Assembly: GCA_905067535.1 (NCBI GenBank) | Contig: CAJHIR010000039.1 | Coordinates: 1 to 9,708 of the forward strand | DNA length: 9,708 bases | Direction: 5' to 3' | Source of the DNA: Candidatus Argoarchaeum ethanivorans | Lineage (GTDB): Archaea; Halobacteriota; Methanosarcinia; Methanosarcinales; EX4572-44 | In this document: positions 1-5,733 of the stretch, piece after piece | How positions within the stretch are numbered: position 1 is the stretch's first letter | Layout: each line of letters begins with the position of its first letter | Position numbers and translations under genes: made by a program | Notes under the pieces: generated by a model | Told to the model about the DNA's origin: nothing | What the model saw: the letters and a program-made list of their open reading frames with translations, nothing else | Databases searched by the model: none

Positions 1-1
1 C

Positions 2-229
2 ATCTCGGTTTACGTTCCGGATGGGTCGAACCCTGGCACCATCAAACAGATAATACAGCAATCATTCCCAGATACAATAAACAGCGCAGAGATTATTGAT
101 ACCTACCAGCGTCAAGACCAGGATAAGCAGAGTATTACCTACCAAATAGTGATGATTGTAGAAAAACATCGGCAAACTATGCAGCAGATTACAGAGCTTT
201 TGGAAGGTATCGGATGCACACTGCGTTAA
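2..229 (+). CDS. 3' end of a gene with a C-terminal FDX-ACB-like domain (partial)
   Basis: The frame is open from the left edge of the window to TAA at 227-229, giving the last 75 residues of a protein whose start lies outside. The pattern (a strand ISVYVPDG, then a helix, then a hydrophilic strand SAEIIDTYQ, then ITYQIVMIV, then a final helix ending in LLEGIGCTLR) resembles the ferredoxin-fold anticodon-binding domain at the C-terminus of bacterial-type phenylalanyl-tRNA synthetase beta chains. There, a core strand reading like ELFDVY is followed by a SLTYRLTY-like strand and a final LEGLGATLR-like end. The match is by pattern only. The protein could instead be another synthetase-related or ACT-like domain protein, since many ferredoxin-fold domains share this topology. 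No catalytic part is visible. Confidence 0.5.
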   Translation: MSVYVPDGSNPGTIKQIIQQSFPDTINSAEIIDTYQRQDQDKQSITYQIVMIVEKHRQTMQQITELLEGIGCTLR

Positions 230-277
230 TAGAGAAATCTCATTGATGGTATTGAATTGACAATGACAGTAGCGTCG

Positions 278-293
278 CGTTTATAATTTCCTA
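278..293 (+). repeat. 16-base repeat, copy 1
   Basis: The sequence CGTTTATAATTTCCTA occurs here and again, exactly, at 8343-8358. Both copies lie in intergenic DNA beside a two-hairpin repeat: 14 bases before the hairpins here and 2 bases after them at the second site. It contains TTTATAAT, which could act as a TATA box, but it may simply be part of the repeat family. Confidence 0.5.
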
Positions 294-306
294 CATATTC
301 AAAAAA

Positions 307-380
307 CTGCACAACTTCGCTTTCGCAGAACTGTACACGGAGTGTACAGTTGTTAATTCTTGATTGCGCTAGCAATCAAG
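307..380. repeat. Two-hairpin intergenic repeat, copy 1 (variant)
   Basis: Three short palindromic pieces follow one another. First is a degenerate form of hairpin A (CTGC at 307-310, GCAG at 325-328, with ACAACTTCG between). Second is a perfect 8-base-pair hairpin, CTGTACAC (331-338) and GTGTACAG (342-349) around GGA. Third is hairpin B, a perfect 9-base-pair stem CTTGATTGC (359-367) and GCAATCAAG (372-380) around GCTA. Hairpin B ends 4 bases from the stop codon of the minus-strand nucleosidase gene, so it could also end or protect that transcript. Related copies lie at 2907, 6814 and 8278. Confidence 0.75.
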
Positions 381-384
381 TGCA

Positions 385-1134
385 TCACATTTCCTCAAGC
401 AGTGTAAGCACTGCCTGCTGGCATCTTGATACTGCGAGTGGCAGATTCCATACCTGTTCAGACCTGTCCACGACAAGATTACTGATTCCCCGAACTTCAA
501 CAAGTGGAACATCATAAATGGTACACACATGAGCTGCTGCGGCACCCTCCATGTTTTCGCATATACCGCCAAAAAGACGATGTAAGTGTTCACCTTGTTT
601 TTGTGTGCCTGAGCAGCAAGACACAGTAACAAATGTACCAATGCGTGGTGCATAGCCGTTATTTTTCAAAACTTCCATAGCGCGTTTAGATAGCTCAGCA
701 TCCAGCAAAAATTCATTATAACAGGTGTTTCCTGGTGTATCAATAGTTGGCAGATTTATCTGTTGAAGATCGCAAAAACCATCTGGCGTGAGAATCCCTT
801 CATCACCATATACCTCCTTTGTAGCTACTGTTAAATCTCCAGTTGTTAGCCCTGTATCCAGATAAGCTCCAGCACACCCAAACAGAATCACCCTTCGAGG
901 GCTTATTCGTTCCATGATTGCCGTTAATGTGTGCGATACATTGGTTTTTCCAACCCCGCTTACAACAAGCATGATCTTATTGCCTGCGAGTTCTCCCGAG
1001 TGGACCTGCCTTCTTCCTATAGTCATTGAGGTAGTGTTTTTGATTTTATCCTGGAGGTGTTCTGCCTCAGCTTTCACAGAACACAGCAGTACAGTAATCT
1101 CATGCATCCTTTTGCCGGTTTGTATCTTATTCAT
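385..1134 (-). CDS. mqnB: Futalosine-hydrolase-like (MqnB-type) nucleosidase
   Basis: This 249-residue protein belongs to the nucleoside phosphorylase/hydrolase superfamily that includes MTA/SAH nucleosidase. It shows SGVGKTN (59-65), GCAGAYLDTGLTTGD (86-100), FVTVSCCSGT (168-177), ENMEGAAAAHVC (193-204, the ribose-binding MEGAA motif) and EVRGISN (213-219). The VRGISN motif with Asn219, where MTA/SAH nucleosidases have VRAISD with a catalytic Asp, and the following VxxRxxxxW pattern are typical of futalosine hydrolase. That enzyme splits futalosine into dehypoxanthine futalosine and hypoxanthine in the alternative menaquinone pathway. No other mqn gene is in the window, so the substrate is an inference and a related nucleosidase role is possible. 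The ATG at 1134 has no strong Shine-Dalgarno site; an in-frame ATG at 1107, just before HEITVLLC, would trim nine residues. It is divergently arranged with serA. Confidence 0.78.
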   Translation of the reverse strand: MNKIQTGKRMHEITVLLCSVKAEAEHLQDKIKNTTSMTIGRRQVHSGELAGNKIMLVVSGVGKTNVSHTLTAIMERISPRRVILFGCAGAYLDTGLTTGDLTVATKEVYGDEGILTPDGFCDLQQINLPTIDTPGNTCYNEFLLDAELSKRAMEVLKNNGYAPRIGTFVTVSCCSGTQKQGEHLHRLFGGICENMEGAAAAHVCTIYDVPLVEVRGISNLVVDRSEQVWNLPLAVSRCQQAVLTLLEEM

Positions 1135-1207
1135 TCTTATAGTTTTAGCCCCTGTTGCAAACTGAGGTCATGGGAATGATTTTCTACGGAAGATATGACT
1201 ATAGGAA

Positions 1208-1218
1208 CTATTAAATAA
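1208..1218. promoter_or_regulatory. Candidate TATA box between the divergent nucleosidase and serA genes
   Basis: TATTAAATAAT is AT-rich and nearly palindromic, sitting in the 149-base spacer between two divergent genes. On the + strand it lies about 66-76 bases before the serA start and could place a transcript start near 1240. The reverse complement could serve the nucleosidase. This rests on position and composition only; a second AT-rich stretch at 1251-1269 is an alternative. Confidence 0.3.
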
Positions 1219-1283
1219 TCGAGTTACATTATGTCCTGAAAAAGAGGTACTATTAACATAATTTTTTATGTGAGGACATGTTT

Positions 1284-2861
1284 ATGGATTTTAAGGTTCT
1301 TGTAACTGACCAGATTGCAGAGGAAGGTATTGAGATACTCCAGCAGAAATTTTTAGTGGATATTGCAACCGATTTAACCTCTGGTGAATTGATTAAGAGA
1401 ATACCCATGTACGATGCTCTGATGGTTCGAAGTCAGACGATGGTAACAAAAGAGGTCATCGAAGCTGGCAGTAAGCTAAAAATAATCGGTCGTGCAGGTG
1501 TTGGAGTGGATAATATCGATGTGGATGCTGCCACCCAGAAGGGAGTGGTGGTGGTAAATGCTCCGGAAGGAAATACCATCTCTGCTGCTGAACACACCGT
1601 TGCTATGACCCTTGCACTCTCAAGGGAAATACCAGATGCACATGCAAGTCTGAAGGCTAAAAAATGGGAGCGTAAGAAATTCCTTGGAGTGGAACTTCGG
1701 GGCAAGACTCTTGGAGTTATCGGACTTGGCCGTGTTGGTGCAGAGGTTGTGCGAAGAGCGATGGGTTTTGAAATGAACATTCTTGCTTATGACCCATATA
1801 TTTCAGATGAAAGAGCTTCTGAACTTGGAGTAAAGCTCACAACGGTTGACGACCTCATTAAAAAATCAGACTACATCACAGTTCATGTACCACTGACCGC
1901 AAGCACCAGAGACCTGATCAGCACCGGAGAGTTTGCCAAAATGAAGCCTTCTGCGCGGGTGATAAACTGTGCTCGCGGCGGTATAATCAACGAAGATGCA
2001 CTATATGATGCGCTCAGACTCAAAAGGATTGCAGGAGCAGCTATTGATGTATTTGTTGAAGAGCCTCCACTTAAAAGCAAGCTCTTGGAGCTTGATAACA
2101 TTGTACTCACACCACATCTTGGAGCATCCACCGAGGAGGCACAGGTAAAAGTAGCAATCACTGTTGCAGAACAGATTAAAAATGAATTATCAGGACAGCA
2201 AGTAAAAAATGCTATAAACATGCCCTATGTGCGTCCAGAGGTTGTGAATATTATCACTCCGTATGCACACCTGGCAGAAACACTTGGTCTTATTGGTGCA
2301 CAGCTTGTTGGAGGCAACTATGATTCCGTAGAAGTCTCTTACCAGGGCGATATTGCAAACAAGGATGTTGATACTGTTACTATAGCTGCTCTAAAAGGAT
2401 TGCTGGAGTCTGCTCTTGGTTCGGGCGTGAATTATATCAATGCACCGGTAATTGCAAAAGAGAGAAAAATAAAAGTCACTGAAAGCAAATCAGATACTAC
2501 AGACTGTTACCCAAGTGTCATAAGCTTGATTATTACTTATGGAGATACTGCCAAGAAAGTAAACGGTATTGTTGTTGGCAGTGAAAATCACATCGTGCAG
2601 ATAGATGATTATCACATAAACATCACTGCAAGCAAATATATGATACTGGTAATACACGAAGATCGACCAAATATAATAGGTCCATGCTGCGTGGTACTTG
2701 GAAAGCACAACACCAATATCGCAGGCATGCAGGTAGGACGCATCAAACAGGGGAGTAATGCCATAATGATTCTAAACATCGACACACCCATAACCGAAGA
2801 GATTCTAAAAGAAGTGCAGGCAGTAGATGGCATCGTCAGTGCCCGGCAGATAGTATTATAG
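1284..2861 (+). CDS. serA: D-3-phosphoglycerate dehydrogenase
   Basis: This 525-residue long-form phosphoglycerate dehydrogenase catalyses the NAD-dependent oxidation of 3-phosphoglycerate to 3-phosphohydroxypyruvate, the first step of serine synthesis. Visible parts are the substrate-binding half with GRAGVGVDNID (69-79), the NAD-binding motif GLGRVG (147-152), the catalytic trio Arg231 (in CARGG), Glu260 (in VEEPP) and His278 (in TPHLGAST), an intervening domain of about 130 residues, and a C-terminal ACT domain (about 452-525, starting near MILVIHEDRPNIIG). The length and the intervening domain fit the class found in Bacillus, mycobacteria and many archaea, where the ACT domain commonly senses serine. 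The start at 1284 is preferred because GAGG at 1272-1275 is 8 bases upstream. The ATG at 1278 would add two residues but is only 2 bases from that site. It is complete, with no broken motifs. Confidence 0.96.
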   Translation: MDFKVLVTDQIAEEGIEILQQKFLVDIATDLTSGELIKRIPMYDALMVRSQTMVTKEVIEAGSKLKIIGRAGVGVDNIDVDAATQKGVVVVNAPEGNTISAAEHTVAMTLALSREIPDAHASLKAKKWERKKFLGVELRGKTLGVIGLGRVGAEVVRRAMGFEMNILAYDPYISDERASELGVKLTTVDDLIKKSDYITVHVPLTASTRDLISTGEFAKMKPSARVINCARGGIINEDALYDALRLKRIAGAAIDVFVEEPPLKSKLLELDNIVLTPHLGASTEEAQVKVAITVAEQIKNELSGQQVKNAINMPYVRPEVVNIITPYAHLAETLGLIGAQLVGGNYDSVEVSYQGDIANKDVDTVTIAALKGLLESALGSGVNYINAPVIAKERKIKVTESKSDTTDCYPSVISLIITYGDTAKKVNGIVVGSENHIVQIDDYHINITASKYMILVIHEDRPNIIGPCCVVLGKHNTNIAGMQVGRIKQGSNAIMILNIDTPITEEILKEVQAVDGIVSARQIVL

Positions 2862-2906
2862 TCCTGTATTTTCAAAGAGAACATAATAGCAAGGTGTGAT
2901 ACAGCA

Positions 2907-2971
2907 CTGCACAACTTCGTTGTGCAGAGATAACGGTTAACGGCCAATTCTCGAGTGCGTTAGCAATCGAG
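2907..2971. repeat. Two-hairpin intergenic repeat, copy 2
   Basis: Hairpin A is a perfect 9-base-pair stem, CTGCACAAC (2907-2915) and GTTGTGCAG (2919-2927), with a TTC loop. After 22 bases containing GTTAAC and CCAATT comes hairpin B, CTCGAGTGC (2950-2958) and GCAATCGAG (2963-2971) around GTTA, with one G/A mismatch. Compared with copy 1, both arms of hairpin B changed from CTTGA/TCAAG to CTCGA/TCGAG, a paired change that keeps the stem. The copy lies 46 bases after the serA stop. Confidence 0.8.
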
Positions 2972-3069
2972 TGCAGAAACTAATAGCAAGTATTTTCAGG
3001 TATAAGAATAGAAAGGTGATACAGCACTGTACAACTTCGTTGTGCAGAAACTAATAGCAAGTATTTTCA
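2971..3069 (+). repeat. Direct repeat, two 28-base units spaced 71 bases apart
   Basis: The 28 bases at 2971-2998 recur exactly at 3042-3069; each begins GTGCAGAAAC and ends GTATTTTCA. The sequence after each unit is also related: 15-20 bases further on both reach GGTGATACAGCA (3015 and 3088). A weaker form of the same series is visible at 2866-2906 (GTATTTTCAAAG, then GGTGTGATACAGCA at 2893). The region therefore looks like decayed tandem copies of a unit of roughly 70 bases between serA and rsbR. No ORF of meaningful length lies in it apart from the short one at 3099. Confidence 0.75.
3027..3047. repeat. Single hairpin A of the intergenic repeat family
   Basis: CTGTACAAC (3027-3035) and GTTGTGCAG (3039-3047) form a 9-base-pair stem, one pair being T-G, around a TTC loop. 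It is preceded by GATACAGCA exactly as in copy 2 at 2898-2906, but hairpin B is absent; the sequence instead runs into the 28-base direct repeat. This suggests that the two hairpins can occur separately. Confidence 0.7.
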
Positions 3070-3098
3070 AGGCACAAAGTAGCCAATGGTGATACAGC

Positions 3099-3167
3099 AT
3101 GAGTAAGGATTTGAACTACAATCAAGAGTTATTTCCGTACACGGAGTGTGCGGGTGATACAGTATGA
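3099..3167 (+). CDS. 22-codon upstream ORF overlapping the rsbR start
   Basis: An ATG at 3099 follows GGTGAT (3088-3093) by 5 bases, the same arrangement as at rsbR (GGTGAT 3153-3158, ATG 3164). The ORF begins MSKDLNYNQEL, resembling the rsbR product's MSMNLNKEL, and the DNA from GGTGATACAG to GAGTT aligns between the two sites with one 6-base gap. Its stop TGA (3165-3167) overlaps the rsbR ATG as ATGA, which would allow translational coupling. It may be a leader peptide, or only a remnant of a partial duplication of the rsbR 5' end. No function for the peptide is recognised. Confidence 0.35.
   Translation: MSKDLNYNQELFPYTECAGDTV
3135..3158 (+). promoter_or_regulatory. Hairpin overlapping the rsbR ribosome-binding site
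   Basis: CCGTACAC (3135-3142) and GTGTGCGG (3146-3153) pair over 8 positions, with one T-G pair, around a GGA loop. The same CGTACAC/GGA/GTGTACG type of hairpin occurs at 331-349. The 3' arm covers the first two bases of the rsbR Shine-Dalgarno site GGGTGAT (3152-3158), so in RNA the fold could limit ribosome access unless ribosomes on the upstream ORF open it. The pairing is seen; the regulatory role is inferred. Confidence 0.45.
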
Positions 3168-3976
3168 GTATGAATCTAAACAAAGAGTTGAGTTTGTTGT
3201 TCGAGGGCCATGCAGATCAGTTGAAAGAGCAGTGGATATCTGAGATGAAAAAGCTTGGTTTTCTTGAACAGGTAAGCGATGATGAAATAGAAAAACAGTT
3301 CACTAATCTATATGATATAGCTGTATCAACCTTCAAAACCGGTAAATATGACGATGCTGAAAAATATGCAAGAGATATAGCACAGAAGGCTGTGCTTCAG
3401 CACATGACTGTTGACCAGATTATAGGTGGCATGTTAAAACTTCGAGATGTATATCAATGTTTCATATTTGAAAAATTCAAAGATGATAAAAGACTTTGCG
3501 ATCTTATATCTGCTTGTGCAACCGTTATAAATAAAATTGTGTCTATCAAGGCTCTTGCTTTTGTAGAAGAAAGCGAGAAAGAGATTCTGCAACAGCAAAA
3601 AGAAGCGATGCTTGCTTTATCCATACCAGTACTGCAAATACGGGATGAAATGCTGATACTGCCCTTAATCGGAATCATCGACTCTGCAAGGTCACAGCAA
3701 ATCGTGGAGGAACTGTTAAACAAGATTGCTGAATACCAGGCATCCATTATTATTATTGACCTTACCGGAGTTCCGATTATTGACAGCCTGGTAGCAAACC
3801 ATATAATAAAAACTGTGCAGGCAGCAAAAATGCTTGGTGCAGAAACCATTATCACAGGAATAAGCCCACCAAATGCGCAAACACTGGTAAACATTGGTGT
3901 TGATATTTCAACACTGATTACAAAAAATAATCTTCGTACAGGGCTCAAGTTAGCTGACGAAATGCTTCAAAAGTGA
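3164..3976 (+). CDS. rsbR: RsbR-like stressosome sensor/scaffold protein (RsbRD_N + STAS)
   Basis: This is a 270-residue protein. Residues 1-140 are helical and resemble the RsbRD-type N-terminal sensory domain, with ARDIAQKAVLQHMTVDQIIGGMLKLRDVY at 69-97. Residues about 150-268 form a STAS domain typical of RsbR: PVLQIRDEMLILPLIGIIDS (155-174), IIIIDLTGVPIIDSLVANHII (195-215), TGISPPNAQTLVNIGVD (231-247) and ITKNNLRTGLKLA (252-264). In Bacillus, RsbR and RsbS build the stressosome, which holds the kinase RsbT until stress. Ser208 in IIDS occupies the STAS position that RsbT phosphorylates; Bacillus RsbR has Thr there. The signal sensed by the N-terminal domain is unknown, and no haem- or flavin-binding motif is apparent. 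GGGTGAT at 3152-3158 supports this start. It is the first gene of a six-gene operon, with rsbS beginning 10 bases downstream. Confidence 0.9.
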   Translation: MSMNLNKELSLLFEGHADQLKEQWISEMKKLGFLEQVSDDEIEKQFTNLYDIAVSTFKTGKYDDAEKYARDIAQKAVLQHMTVDQIIGGMLKLRDVYQCFIFEKFKDDKRLCDLISACATVINKIVSIKALAFVEESEKEILQQQKEAMLALSIPVLQIRDEMLILPLIGIIDSARSQQIVEELLNKIAEYQASIIIIDLTGVPIIDSLVANHIIKTVQAAKMLGAETIITGISPPNAQTLVNIGVDISTLITKNNLRTGLKLADEMLQK

Positions 3977-3984
3977 GGTGATCC
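3975..3984 (+). promoter_or_regulatory. Extended Shine-Dalgarno site deciding the rsbS start
   Basis: GAGGTGATCC is fully complementary to the usual 3' tail of 16S rRNA (GGATCACCTC), and its first two bases lie inside the rsbR stop codon. It sits 2 bases before TTG at 3987. The GTG at 3978 lies within the site itself and so is not a plausible start. The next gene also has a close match (AGGTGG at 4351-4356, before TTG 4364). Confidence 0.7.
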
Positions 3985-3986
3985 GG

Positions 3987-4352
3987 TTGGATATTCCTAT
4001 CTTAAAAATTGAGAATTTTCTTGTTGTGACCATCCAGGCAGAAATGTCAGATGATGAGATATTAAAGCTTCAAAAAGACATATTATCCAGAATTAAGGAA
4101 GTTAGTGCATCCGGATTGATTATTGACATTACTGCCCTTGATGTGGTTGACAGTTTCATGGGTAGAACTCTTTCAAACATTGCAAACACCGCTGACCTCC
4201 TTGGTGCAAAGACTGTTGTGGTTGGCATCCGTCCCGCGGTTGCATTAACACTTGTAGAACTTGGAATACGTATCAAGTGGAATCTAAATACTGCATTGAA
4301 CCTTGAAAAAGGCATAGATATGTTAAAAAAACGTATTGAAACAAGAGGTTAG
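3987..4352 (+). CDS. rsbS: RsbS-like stressosome STAS protein
   Basis: This 121-residue single STAS domain protein closely follows Bacillus RsbS in pattern: DIPILKIENFLVVTIQAEMSD (2-22), GLIIDITALDVVDSFMGRTL (43-62), LLGAKTVVVGIRPAVALTLVELGI (71-94) and the C-terminal TALNLEKGIDMLKK (102-115). RsbS is the core stressosome subunit that sequesters RsbT. Ser56 in VVDSF matches the residue RsbT phosphorylates (Ser59 in Bacillus; the offset of three equals the shorter N-terminus here). The start is taken as TTG at 3987, behind an extended ribosome-binding site. This gives MDIPILK, in line with the family, whereas GTG at 3978 would add three residues. It lies directly between rsbR and rsbT, with rsbT following after 11 bases. 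Confidence 0.92.
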   Translation: MDIPILKIENFLVVTIQAEMSDDEILKLQKDILSRIKEVSASGLIIDITALDVVDSFMGRTLSNIANTADLLGAKTVVVGIRPAVALTLVELGIRIKWNLNTALNLEKGIDMLKKRIETRG

Positions 4353-4363
4353 GTGGTTTCGTT

Positions 4364-4774
4364 TTGAGTGAGACAGAAAAAAGAATATCAATCAAATCCA
4401 GTGCAGACATCATTACTGCACGGGGTGTTGGGAGAGAAATGGCGAAACAACTTGGTTTTAACATCGTTGATCAGACAAAAATCACCACTGCTATCTCAGA
4501 GCTTACCAGAAACATCGTCACTTATACAGGCAAAGGCAGAGTGATTATAAAAAAGATACACAGTGATGTTGATAAAAAGGATGGTATGGCAATTATATGT
4601 ACCGATAAGGGACCTGGCATAGAGAGCATTGAACTTGTTCTCAAAGCCGGATACAGCACATCAAACAGTCTTGGGCTTGGACTTTCCGGTGCAAAAATGC
4701 TCATGGATGACTTTGACATCAAATCAAAACCTGGACAAGGTACCAGGGTAACGATTAAGAAATGGTTAAGATAA
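4364..4774 (+). CDS. rsbT: RsbT-like switch protein kinase
   Basis: This 136-residue GHKL-fold serine kinase is of the RsbT type. The ATP-binding boxes are intact: N-box ITTAISELTRNI (40-51, with Glu46 and Asn50), G1 box DKGPGI (81-86), lid GYSTSNSLGLGLSG (96-109), and the closing GQGTRVTIKKWLR (124-136). Length and order match Bacillus RsbT (133 residues). In the known system RsbT is held by the RsbR-RsbS complex, phosphorylates its STAS domains on stress, then leaves and binds the N-terminal domain of its partner. Here the obvious partner is the RsbU_N-like protein encoded at 5730-6812. The start is TTG at 4364 behind AGGTGG (4351-4356). The next gene begins 7 bases after the stop. Confidence 0.93.
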   Translation: MSETEKRISIKSSADIITARGVGREMAKQLGFNIVDQTKITTAISELTRNIVTYTGKGRVIIKKIHSDVDKKDGMAIICTDKGPGIESIELVLKAGYSTSNSLGLGLSGAKMLMDDFDIKSKPGQGTRVTIKKWLR

Positions 4775-4780
4775 CACGTT

Positions 4781-5146
4781 ATGCAAGTTGCTACTGAAGT
4801 GCTGTATGTGAACAGTGAAGCAAGCATTGTAACTGCACGAGAAACGGTGAAAAAAATTGCAGAAAGTGTTGGGTTTGATGTTTATGATCAATATCGAATT
4901 GCTACCGCTGTATCAGAACTTGCTGAAAATGCAGTAAAATATGCAGATGGCGGAACCATGGAGTTTCATCCCATCGAGAGAGGACTTGAAATTATCTGCA
5001 AGGATTCCGGCAGAGATATGATGCAAAAAAATACTGGACACGGTCTTGGAATCGGTCTTAAAAGCATTGAACATCTGATGGATGAAATGATCATCACAAC
5101 AGATGCACATGGAACACGCATCCTGACAAGGAAGTGGTTGAAATGA
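4781..5146 (+). CDS. Second RsbT/RsbW-like ATPase-fold protein with a degenerate G1 box
   Basis: This 121-residue protein is related to RsbT along its whole length. Shared features are SIVTARETVKKIAESVGFDVYDQYRIATAVSELAENAVKYA (15-55, N-box Glu46 and Asn50), a short lid with GHGLGIGL (86-93) and a GTRILTRKWLK end (111-121). The G1 box reads DSGRDM (75-80): Asp75 and Gly77 are kept, but the second Gly of DxGxG is Asp79, so ATP binding or kinase activity may be weakened. In many bacteria such a domain is fused to an RsbX-like phosphatase. Here the two are separate genes sharing an ATGA stop-start overlap, which points to coupled translation and a joint function. It could be a regulatory partner of RsbX or a second switch kinase. 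The ATG at 4781 has no clear Shine-Dalgarno site and probably depends on translation of rsbT. Confidence 0.85.
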   Translation: MQVATEVLYVNSEASIVTARETVKKIAESVGFDVYDQYRIATAVSELAENAVKYADGGTMEFHPIERGLEIICKDSGRDMMQKNTGHGLGIGLKSIEHLMDEMIITTDAHGTRILTRKWLK

Positions 5147-5733
5147 ATGTAGGTGTAATCAGTCGCCCAAAGAAGGGTTTTAGTGCAAATGGGGATTCCT
5201 ACGTGATTGAAAAAATCAATCAGAAAATATTAATTAGTGTTATTGATGGGATAGGGCACGGAGTTCATGCAGACAATGCTGCAACAAAATGTGTAAACAC
5301 CATAAAAAAATACATTCAATCCAGCGAAGATTGCAATCTAATCATTCTTTTTAATCGATGCCATGAAGCACTTAAAAGCACTGATGGTGTAGTCATGGCT
5401 TCAGTTCTTGTCGATGCACCATGTGGCACGATACGCTATGCAGGAATCGGCAATATTGCAACACGCATTATTGGTATGAAAAACATTTATCCTATACCAA
5501 GAGGGGGCATAGTCGGGTACAACATGCCGGCAGTAAAAGAATACACATATCCATACAAAAGAGGAGATTTAATACTTATGTATACAGACGGCATAATCTC
5601 ACGAATCAACTCAGACCTGTGTATCAGACTGCAAAACCTTGAAGAACAAACAATAGCAGAAGAGCTATTCAAACAGTATGCACGAGATGATGATGATGCA
5701 ACGCTGCTTGTAGCGCGTGAGGAGAGTACATGA
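5143..5733 (+). CDS. rsbX: RsbX-like PP2C/SpoIIE-type serine phosphatase
   Basis: This 196-residue phosphatase has the size of Bacillus RsbX (199 residues). The metal-binding and core motifs of the SpoIIE/PP2C fold are present: NGD (16-18), VIDGIGHG (33-40, Asp35), VVMASVLVD (83-91), IRYAGIGNI (97-105), GDLILMYTDGI (141-151, Asp149) and DDDDATLLVA (182-191). RsbX removes phosphates from RsbR and RsbS and resets the stressosome; that role fits its place in the rsb operon. ATG at 5143 is preferred because it overlaps the previous stop as ATGA and GGAAGTGG lies just upstream. A GTG at 5134 would add three residues. The following gene again overlaps by ATGA (5730-5733). Confidence 0.9.
   Translation: MNVGVISRPKKGFSANGDSYVIEKINQKILISVIDGIGHGVHADNAATKCVNTIKKYIQSSEDCNLIILFNRCHEALKSTDGVVMASVLVDAPCGTIRYAGIGNIATRIIGMKNIYPIPRGGIVGYNMPAVKEYTYPYKRGDLILMYTDGIISRINSDLCIRLQNLEEQTIAEELFKQYARDDDDATLLVAREEST

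Noticed and set aside
914..1165. 83-codon + strand ORF
   Set aside because: It lies wholly opposite the nucleosidase gene, has no family resemblance and is a reading-frame shadow.
2907..2927. Intrinsic terminator after serA
   Set aside because: The stem is strong but no T-run follows on either strand, and the same stem occurs in several other contexts, so it fits the repeat family better.
2612..2947. 111-codon minus-strand ORF across the end of serA
   Set aside because: It covers the ACT domain of serA in antisense and begins in the repeat region; low-complexity composition with no recognisable motif.
3454..3948. 164-codon minus-strand ORF inside rsbR
   Set aside because: It is antisense to conserved STAS motifs, so it is a shadow of rsbR.
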